DNA of 21,044 bases, taken from assembly GCA_031256095.1 (NCBI GenBank), contig JAIRRG010000162.1, positions 1 through 21,044 of the forward strand, in the 5' to 3' direction. The DNA comes from Desulfobulbaceae bacterium. Lineage in GTDB: Bacteria; Desulfobacterota; Desulfobulbia; Desulfobulbales; Desulfocapsaceae. The position numbers and the translations under genes were made by a program. The notes below the pieces were generated by a model. It made no database searches and was not told the DNA's origin. It saw nothing but the letters and a program-made list of their open reading frames with translations. Positions 13,109 to 18,922 of the stretch are shown here, piece after piece. The number at the start of each line of letters is the position of its first letter. Position 1 is the first letter of the stretch.

Positions 13109-14944
13109 ATGATCATTCCCCTGCGCAGCGACATCACCACCCAAGGCCGGCGCATGGCCGGGGCGCGTAGCCTCTGGCGCGCCAACGGCATGAAAGAAGA
13201 GCATTTCGGCAAGCCGGTCATCGCCATTGTCAATTCGTTTACCCAGATGGTGCCTGGCCACGCCCATTTGCACGGCATCGGCCAGAAGCTGCGCGCCCGT
13301 TTCGCCGAAAAGGGCTGTTTCGCCGCCGAGTTCAACACCATCGCCATCGATGATGGCATCGCCATGGGCCACGATGGCATGCTCTATTCGCTGCCGTCAC
13401 GGGAGATTATCGCCGACAGCGTCGAATATATGTGCCAAGCCCACGCCGTCGACGCGATGATCTGCATCTCCAACTGCGACAAGATTACGCCGGGGATGCT
13501 GATGGCGGCCATGCGCCTGAACATTCCGACCATTTTTGTTTCCGGCGGGCCGATGGAGGCCGGACGCGGCGGCGACCGCAAATACGACCTGATTGACGCC
13601 ATGGTCATCGCCGCCGACCAGCGGGTGTCGGATGAAGAAGTGGCGCGTATCGAACGCTGCGCCTGCCCAACCTGCGGTTCGTGCTCCGGCATGTTCACGG
13701 CCAACTCGATGACCTGCCTGAATGAGGCATTGGGCCTGGCCCTGCCAGGCAACGGCACCGTCGTCGCCACCCATATCGAGCGCGGTAAACTCTTCGAGCG
13801 GGCCGCCGACCAGCTTTTGCTTATGACCGAAGCCTGGTACGGGCGCGGCGACGCCTCGGTGCTGCCGCACGGGGTCGCCACCAAGGCCGCTTTCATGAAC
13901 GCCATGTCGCTGGACATCGCCATGGGTGGCTCGACCAACACGGTGCTGCATCTGTTAGCCATCGCCCACGAGGCCGGGGTTGATTTCACCATGGCCGACA
14001 TCGACGCCCTGTCGCGCCGCGTGCCGCATCTGTGCAAAGTGGCGCCGTCAACCCAGGCTTATCATGTCGAGGATGTGCATCGCGCTGGCGGCATCATGGC
14101 CATTTTAGGGATTCTCGGCCGCCTGGGACTGATTGACCTCACCGTCGGTCGCGTCGACTACAAAACCCTTGGTGAGGCCCTCGCTGACTGGGATCTTGGC
14201 AGCGCTGGCCATCACGCGGCAGCCGAGGCTTTTTATCGCGCCGCCCCCGGCAATATCGGGCTGAATCTGGTCATGGCCTCGCAGGACAGCCGTTTCGCCA
14301 GCCTTGACCTTGACCGAGAGAAAGGCTGCATCCGCGACTTCGCTCACTGCTACAATTCTGATGGCGGCTTGGCCGTTCTTTTTGGCAATCTGGCCGAGAA
14401 CGGCTGCATCGTCAAAACCGCCGGCGTCGATGAGGAGCTTTTTGTTTTTTCCGGGCCGGCCAAGGTGGTTAATTCGCAGGAGGAAGCCAGCGAGGCGATT
14501 CTCGGCGGCAAAATCCAGGCCGGCGATGTGGTGATTATCCGCTACGAGGGGCCGAAGGGCGGCCCTGGAATGCAGGAGATGCTCTATCCTACCTCGTATT
14601 TGAAGTCGATGCAATTGGGCCAGGCCTGCGCCCTGATCACTGATGGCCGCTTTTCCGGAGGCACCTCCGGGCTGTCGATTGGCCATGTGTCGCCGGAAGC
14701 GGCGGCCGGTGGCACCATCGCTTTGGTTGCGGACGGCGACACCATTGAGATTAACATTCCAGCCCGCACCATCCGCGTCGCTTTAAGTGATAAGGAACTT
14801 GCCGCCCGCCGCCAGAAAGAAGAGGCGAAGGGCAGGGTGGCCTTTACCCCCGCCGGACGCCAGCGGCAGGTCTCGAAGGCGTTGCGGGCCTATGCCCTGC
14901 TTGCCGCCTCCGCCGACCAAGGGGCGGTGCGGATTGTGCCGTGA
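13109..14944 (+). CDS. ilvD: Dihydroxy-acid dehydratase
   Basis: Dehydrates 2,3-dihydroxy-acids to the 2-keto-acid precursors of valine, isoleucine and (via valine's) leucine and pantothenate. At 611 residues it is close to E. coli IlvD (616) and similar throughout: TQGRRMAGARSLWRANGM, VNSFTQMVPGHAHL, EFNTIAIDDGIAMGHDGMLY. The iron-sulfur cluster cysteines are visible in ISNCDKITPGM (Cys123) and CPTCGSCSGMF (Cys192), and the C-terminal LITDGRFSGGTSGLSIGHVS is the conserved active-site block. AAGGTG 5 nt before the ATG serves as ribosome binding site. It stands alone here, without ilvBN or ilvC next to it. Followed by a hairpin of the CTCGT/ACGAG family that may end its transcript. Confidence 0.98.
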   Translation: MIIPLRSDITTQGRRMAGARSLWRANGMKEEHFGKPVIAIVNSFTQMVPGHAHLHGIGQKLRARFAEKGCFAAEFNTIAIDDGIAMGHDGMLYSLPSREIIADSVEYMCQAHAVDAMICISNCDKITPGMLMAAMRLNIPTIFVSGGPMEAGRGGDRKYDLIDAMVIAADQRVSDEEVARIERCACPTCGSCSGMFTANSMTCLNEALGLALPGNGTVVATHIERGKLFERAADQLLLMTEAWYGRGDASVLPHGVATKAAFMNAMSLDIAMGGSTNTVLHLLAIAHEAGVDFTMADIDALSRRVPHLCKVAPSTQAYHVEDVHRAGGIMAILGILGRLGLIDLTVGRVDYKTLGEALADWDLGSAGHHAAAEAFYRAAPGNIGLNLVMASQDSRFASLDLDREKGCIRDFAHCYNSDGGLAVLFGNLAENGCIVKTAGVDEELFVFSGPAKVVNSQEEASEAILGGKIQAGDVVIIRYEGPKGGPGMQEMLYPTSYLKSMQLGQACALITDGRFSGGTSGLSIGHVSPEAAAGGTIALVADGDTIEINIPARTIRVALSDKELAARRQKEEAKGRVAFTPAGRQRQVSKALRAYALLAASADQGAVRIVP

Positions 14945-14968
14945 CAGTAGGGTTCCAGCATTCGCCAG

Positions 14969-14996
14969 GCTCCCTCTCGTTTCCGAACGAGGGGGC
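14969..14996. repeat. Short hairpin repeat after ilvD
   Basis: CTCGTT and AACGAG pair around TCCG, extended by CCCT on one side and GGGG on the other with one bulge. It lies 25 nt after the ilvD stop and is followed by CATTTGTTTG, so it may act as a weak terminator. Same core as the hairpins at 701, 3938 and 4900. Confidence 0.55.
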
Positions 14997-15008
14997 ATTT
15001 GTTTGCTA

Positions 15009-15060
15009 GCGTTAAAAACGCCTTGCCGCTTGCTCCTTGTTACAAACGAGGGACAGCATG
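15009..15060 (+). repeat. 52-nt two-hairpin element, copy 1
   Basis: Starts with a small hairpin GCGTTAAAAACGC, then CTTGCCGCTTGCTCC, then the TTACAAACGAGGGACAGCATG block. A second copy lies at 15370-15421 in the same orientation with roughly 85 percent identity by eye. The end of this copy supplies GAGGGA and the ATG (15058) that can start the following small gene. Confidence 0.7.
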
Positions 15061-15243
15061 ATTTTTGTGATTGAAATGAAAAGAGATATGTTTGTGGCGC
15101 TTTACATTCTGGCAATGATAGCCCTTATCGTGGGTGTGGATTTTCTGTTCTTGAAGAATCGGTTCTGGGAACGGTTGATGGTAAACATTGGCATTGTCTT
15201 GGTGTTTGCGGCCTGCTATTTCAGATTCTTAAAGAATCCATAA
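15058..15243 (+). CDS. Small two-helix membrane protein
   Basis: A 61-residue protein with two hydrophobic segments, MFVALYILAMIALIVGVDFL and LMVNIGIVLVFAACYF, linked by the charged turn KNRFWER, so it should form a hairpin in the inner membrane. The pattern D-F-L-F-L-x-N-R-F-W-E-R-L-x-V-N-I-G-I is one I associate with a widespread small uncharacterised family, without a known function. The ATG at 15058 is preceded by GAGGGA at 4 nt, all within the repeat element; the ATG at 15076 (beginning MKRDMFVALY) fits a small-protein N-terminus equally well but lacks a good ribosome binding site. Confidence 0.7.
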   Translation: MIFVIEMKRDMFVALYILAMIALIVGVDFLFLKNRFWERLMVNIGIVLVFAACYFRFLKNP

Positions 15244-15369
15244 GTCAAGCGCCTGAATATCCAGCAGATACTGTCTGTCCAGTCAAGGATTTATTGGCGA
15301 AGCCTAATTGATATTGGCTGTGATTTTTGAACAAATTGCCATCACAGCTCCAGTAAGTAGGATTTAATG

Positions 15370-15421
15370 GCGTTAAAACGCCTTGCCACTTGCCCCGTCG
15401 TTACAAACGAGAGGCAGCATG
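15370..15421 (+). repeat. 52-nt two-hairpin element, copy 2
   Basis: GCGTTAAAACGC hairpin, then CTTGCCACTTGCCCC, then GTTACAAACGAGAGGCAGCATG split over the end. It differs from copy 1 by a few substitutions and two one-base gaps. No ORF follows its terminal ATG on the plus strand. It sits 48 nt past the stop of the minus-strand secreted-protein gene. Confidence 0.7.
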
Positions 15422-15468
15422 GGGATGGTCATATACCCAGCATCCGGTAATTACTTTCCCGGCATCTC

Positions 15469-16092
15469 TCAATTCTTTGAAACCTTGCCGCTCGCTCGCA
15501 AACGCGCCATGTACTGATCAACCGTAAGCCCTTCATTCAGACCATTCTGAGCAAGGTACTCTTGCCAGAATTGATCTTTTGATTTTCCTTCGAGCCAAGG
15601 GCGTTCAATAAAAGTCTTGTCATTGATGTATATGGAAGTGAACGCTTCTTTGAAATCTAACAGTTTCTTTGTCGCACTGTCCCCACCGGGAGCGGAACTA
15701 TACTGAGTTACCTGATAAAGATTGAGCGGATCATGGATTTGATTCTGATCATTGTGAATTGTATATCCATAAACGGGAGCATAATCAGGATTTTGAACAA
15801 GAGAAGTCTCTAATGCTTTCTTCTGAGCTGTAGCATCATCAAAGCCAAGACTCTTGAAATATGTGGTCTGATTATTGACATAACTATGAACAGCATATGC
15901 CCATAATTCCGGATCATTGGCGCTATCATAATTGGCAGGATCACCACCCATAGCAGCCCAAGTTTCTGGGCCGTCAAAATTGGCAGGTGGTTGTACCAAT
16001 CCGGTTTCTGTAGAACGGGCTACCGGCGTCTGCACTGCAAAAATAAATACGCCAAATAAAACAACTACAGCGAAAATAGCTTTCTTGATCAT
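15469..16092 (-). CDS. Secreted protein of unknown function
   Basis: A 207-residue protein with an N-terminal signal segment MIKKAIFAVVVLFGVFIFAV followed by QTPVARSTETG, so export across the inner membrane is expected. The mature part is rich in Asn, Asp, Tyr and Gln, contains no cysteines, and holds WAAMGGDPANYDSANDPELW, PDYAPVYGYTIHNDQN and a charged C-terminus. I recognise no domain. ATG 16092 was chosen because it starts the signal peptide directly; GAGAGA lies about 6 nt upstream. AT-rich codon use differs from ilvD and the aspartate kinase gene, and together with the adjacent Sel1 gene it may form an acquired patch. Confidence 0.75.
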   Translation of the reverse strand: MIKKAIFAVVVLFGVFIFAVQTPVARSTETGLVQPPANFDGPETWAAMGGDPANYDSANDPELWAYAVHSYVNNQTTYFKSLGFDDATAQKKALETSLVQNPDYAPVYGYTIHNDQNQIHDPLNLYQVTQYSSAPGGDSATKKLLDFKEAFTSIYINDKTFIERPWLEGKSKDQFWQEYLAQNGLNEGLTVDQYMARLRASGKVSKN

Positions 16093-16203
16093 TTTTCGTC
16101 TCTCGTTTAAGGCTATCAAAATAGGACGCTTGTCTTTTACCCAGCCGCTTCACCATTTTTCCCCTGCCTGCCGGAGCAATGTTTGAGCATCCCCGTCGAG
16201 ATT

Positions 16204-17148
16204 TTATTTGGATGATCTATCCAGTGGTATCATCCTATCTGCCAACTGAAGAAACTTTTGCGCATCTTCGTTTCCTTGCGCTGCCGCCAAACGCCACCAC
16301 TTTTTTGCTTCTTCGATGTTCACGGTCACGCCACGGCCTGTGAAATACAGCGCACCCAGCGTGCATTGCGCCTTGGCGTTGCCCTGTGCCGCCGCCAAAA
16401 GCCACCATTTCTTTGCTTCTTCTATGTTCTGGGCTACGCCGCGACCATCCCTATACATCACGCCTAGATTGTTTTGCGCCAGAGCGTTGCCTTGCTCGGC
16501 GGCCTTTTGCAACCAAGCTGCCGCCTGTCTGTCATCTCGAGCCACACCTCGGCCTGCTCGATACGCTTCGCCCAGACTGAATTGCGCGTCGGCAAAGCCT
16601 TGGTTGCCGGCCTTTTGAAACCAAACTACCGCCTGGTGATCATTTTGAGGTACACCTTGTCCCCTGGTATACATTCCACCCAGACCATATTGCGCAGGGG
16701 CATAGCCTTGGTCGGCGGCCTTTTGCAACCAAGCTACCGCTTGGCGATTATCCTGAACCACGCCACGACCGTCAGCATATGCGTCGCCCGTCAGTAATTG
16801 CGCCAAAGCGTTGCCCTGCTCGGCAGCTTTTTGAAACCAAGCCACTGCTTGGCGGTCATCCTGAGCCATGCCACGCCCTTGAAGATACATCCAACCCAGA
16901 CTGAGTTGCGCATTGGCATTACCTTGTTCCGCCTGTTGCCGAAGCTGGTCAATATTCTCCGATGTTGCCGCGTGTGCCAGCATTCCAGGGGCGCCACAAA
17001 GCAGACCCGGCATCACCGCCACCAGGATGATGAGCGAGCTTATTGTCGATTTTATGGTTTTAGGTTTCCCAAAAAAAATCTTGTATTTTACCTCTAAGCG
17101 CCAGCGTCGGTGGTGGTCAAAGGGTTTGTGTCCAGCAGTCAAAACCAA
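16204..17148 (-). CDS. Sel1-repeat (SLR) protein, exported
   Basis: About six 36-residue Sel1 repeats of the form AEQGNALAQ-x-x-LG-x-x-Y-x-x-GRGV-x-Q-(D/N)-x-x-QAV-x-W-x-QKA, a TPR-like fold used for protein-protein contacts. The first begins near residue 68. The last two repeats are of a different subtype, NIEEAKKWWLLAAAQGNA, and the array ends in a half repeat. The N-terminus has a hydrophobic stretch ISSLIILVAVMPGLLCG ending LAHAATS, which looks like a cleavable signal peptide. No ATG precedes this stretch in frame; TTG 17148 or 17142 are the only upstream candidates and no ribosome binding site is evident, so the start is uncertain. A run of eight Ts just before the signal could also mark a frame error. 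Partner unknown. Confidence 0.85.
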   Translation of the reverse strand: MVLTAGHKPFDHHRRWRLEVKYKIFFGKPKTIKSTISSLIILVAVMPGLLCGAPGMLAHAATSENIDQLRQQAEQGNANAQLSLGWMYLQGRGMAQDDRQAVAWFQKAAEQGNALAQLLTGDAYADGRGVVQDNRQAVAWLQKAADQGYAPAQYGLGGMYTRGQGVPQNDHQAVVWFQKAGNQGFADAQFSLGEAYRAGRGVARDDRQAAAWLQKAAEQGNALAQNNLGVMYRDGRGVAQNIEEAKKWWLLAAAQGNAKAQCTLGALYFTGRGVTVNIEEAKKWWRLAAAQGNEDAQKFLQLADRMIPLDRSSK

Positions 17149-17237
17149 TCAAAAAGTTAGAGATAGGCTGCGGAAAATATCTTTATCCGATATCATCTAT
17201 CAGATTTCTTGGGCGAATGAAGCTATCCTGAATCTTC

Positions 17238-18566
17238 TCAGCCTGTAAACGCCATATAAATCGCCAGCACCGCCTTTTCGTAATCCTCGGCGGCAACGCC
17301 GATGATGATGTTGATTTCCGACGCCCCCTGATTGATGATCCTGACGTTGACGCCGTTTTTCCCCAAGGCCGTGAACACCTTGCCGGAAATGCCGGCGGTT
17401 GAGCTCATGCCCTCACCAACCACGGCCAAGAGCGCCAGGTTGTGTTCGACGACGAGGGAATCCGGCTCAATGACGCGGCGGATAGTCTTGACCACCGCCT
17501 CTTCTTTACCCGCCAGTTGCTCGGTTTCCACGATCACCGAAATCGAGTCGATGCTCGACGGACAGTGCTCGAAGCTGATACCGTGCTCAAGCAGCGCTCC
17601 CAAAAGCCGGTAGGCGATCCCCGCCTGATGGTGCAGCATGGTTTTAGCCACGGAAATCATCGAAAAACCCTGCTTGCCGGCGATACCGGCGATTTCGGTG
17701 CGGGCCAGTGCATGGGCGCTGAGTTTTGGCGTTATTAAGGTGCCAGGATCATTGGGACGGTTGGTGTTTCTGATGCGGATGGCGATGCCGGCCTCGCGCA
17801 CCGGCAGAATCGCCTCGTCGTGGAAGACCGAGGCTCCCATGTAGGCCATCTCCCGCACCTCGGCAAAGGAAATTTCACCGATGACCTTCGGATCGTAGAT
17901 CAGGCGCGGGTCGGCTATGAGGATGCCGGAAGTGTCGGTCCAGTTTTCGTAGAGGGCGGCGTGGGCGGCACGGGCGGCAATGGCCCCGGAAATATCGGAA
18001 CCGCCGCGGGAAAAGGTCTTAACTGGTCGCTGGCTCTTGCTGCCGTCGTAGCCGTAAAAGCCAGCCATGACATAGGTCTTGGCGTGATCGGCGAGCAGTT
18101 TGCCCAAATTTTCGTAGGTTTCTGGCCGCACGCTGCCGTCGCCGCCAATGGCGACAGACAGGCCGGGATCGATCATCTCGGCGCCAAGGTAGGCGGCCAT
18201 CAGCAGGGCGCAGCAGTATTCGCCGCGGCTGGCGGCAAAATCGGCATCGCAACCGGCAGTAAGCTGTGTCCGCAATTCATCCAGCGCAGACGGCACCGGT
18301 GAAGCAAGGGCCAGGTCGGTGGCAATTTCGGCGAAACGCTGGCGGATAATGGCAAGCAGTTTGGAAAAATCGCCGCCAGCCGCCGCCAGTTTATGGCAAC
18401 GATAGAGAAGGTCGGTTATTTTCTCATCGTCCGGGTGGCGTTTGCCCGGCGCCGACACCACGACGATTTTTCGCCGCTGGTCGGCTTCGATGATGGCTTT
18501 GACCTTTCGAAACTGCCCGGCATCGGCCAGGCTGGAACCGCCAAATTTGACCACTATTCTTTCCAT
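17238..18566 (-). CDS. Aspartate kinase
   Basis: Phosphorylates aspartate, the first step to lysine, threonine, methionine and diaminopimelate. The 442 residues comprise an amino-acid kinase domain with KFGGSS at 7-12, VVVSAPGKRHPDDEKITDLL, a TFSRGGSDISGAIAA block that binds substrate, and ADPRLIYDPKVIGEISF. Two ACT domains follow: one around VAKTMLHHQAGIAYRLLGAL, the other around LALLAVVGEGMSSTAGISGK to the end. ACT domains bind the end-product amino acid for feedback control. The single-function form of about 440 residues is the type also found in clostridia; lysC would be a usual name but the paralogue is not certain. ATG 18566 is preceded by AAGGGAAA. No threonine or lysine pathway genes adjoin it. 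Confidence 0.95.
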   Translation of the reverse strand: MERIVVKFGGSSLADAGQFRKVKAIIEADQRRKIVVVSAPGKRHPDDEKITDLLYRCHKLAAAGGDFSKLLAIIRQRFAEIATDLALASPVPSALDELRTQLTAGCDADFAASRGEYCCALLMAAYLGAEMIDPGLSVAIGGDGSVRPETYENLGKLLADHAKTYVMAGFYGYDGSKSQRPVKTFSRGGSDISGAIAARAAHAALYENWTDTSGILIADPRLIYDPKVIGEISFAEVREMAYMGASVFHDEAILPVREAGIAIRIRNTNRPNDPGTLITPKLSAHALARTEIAGIAGKQGFSMISVAKTMLHHQAGIAYRLLGALLEHGISFEHCPSSIDSISVIVETEQLAGKEEAVVKTIRRVIEPDSLVVEHNLALLAVVGEGMSSTAGISGKVFTALGKNGVNVRIINQGASEINIIIGVAAEDYEKAVLAIYMAFTG

Positions 18567-18922
18567 GCCGTTTCCCTTCGCTGATGACGTTTTTTGCCTG
18601 ACGAGAAGAACGTCTTGTCAAGACCAAAGCAATACCCGCCGGGGCCGGGAATTGCAAGTCTTGGCTTGGAAATTTGTCAATAATTTCTTTGACGAATGCT
18701 GGAGGCTGTGCTATCGGAACCAGCCGTGCTCCGACTGCTGACCGCTATCCGATCAGGGAAAGCGTATTAACCAGGTATTTATCGACCAACATTGATCGCT
18801 CTCTTTTGCCGCGCCGGAGCAGGCTGCCGCCTTTACAGAAACGGTGGGCAGTTGCCACTCTTGATAAGGTGTCAGGGCATTGACCATTATGTGCCGCGAG
18901 CGGAAAAGAGAGAAAATGGACG
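18567..18922. other. Divergent intergenic region, aspartate kinase and PBP genes
   Basis: These 356 bases lie between two divergent genes. Apart from the dyad near 18.6 kb I see one promoter-like pair on the plus strand (TTGACG at about 18689, then 17 nt, then TATCGG) of low quality. No ORF with a recognisable product and no RNA gene were found. Confidence 0.5.
18599..18621 (-). promoter_or_regulatory. Dyad overlapping a -35-like box upstream of aspartate kinase gene
   Basis: TGACGAGA (18599-18606) and TCTTGTCA (18613-18620) are inverted with 7 of 8 positions matching around 6 nt. On the minus strand this includes a perfect TTGACA (18621-18616). The -10 at the proper distance (GGCAAA) is poor, so both promoter and operator are tentative. 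Confidence 0.3.

Noticed and set aside
15317..15348. TGTGA and TCACA half sites resembling a CRP site
   Set aside because: The half sites are 18 bp apart instead of 6, and no gene starts nearby. It is at most an inverted repeat.
15009..15421. Integron attC sites
   Set aside because: The paired GTT and AAC sequences look suggestive, but the paired core sites and the typical cassette layout are absent, and no integrase is present.
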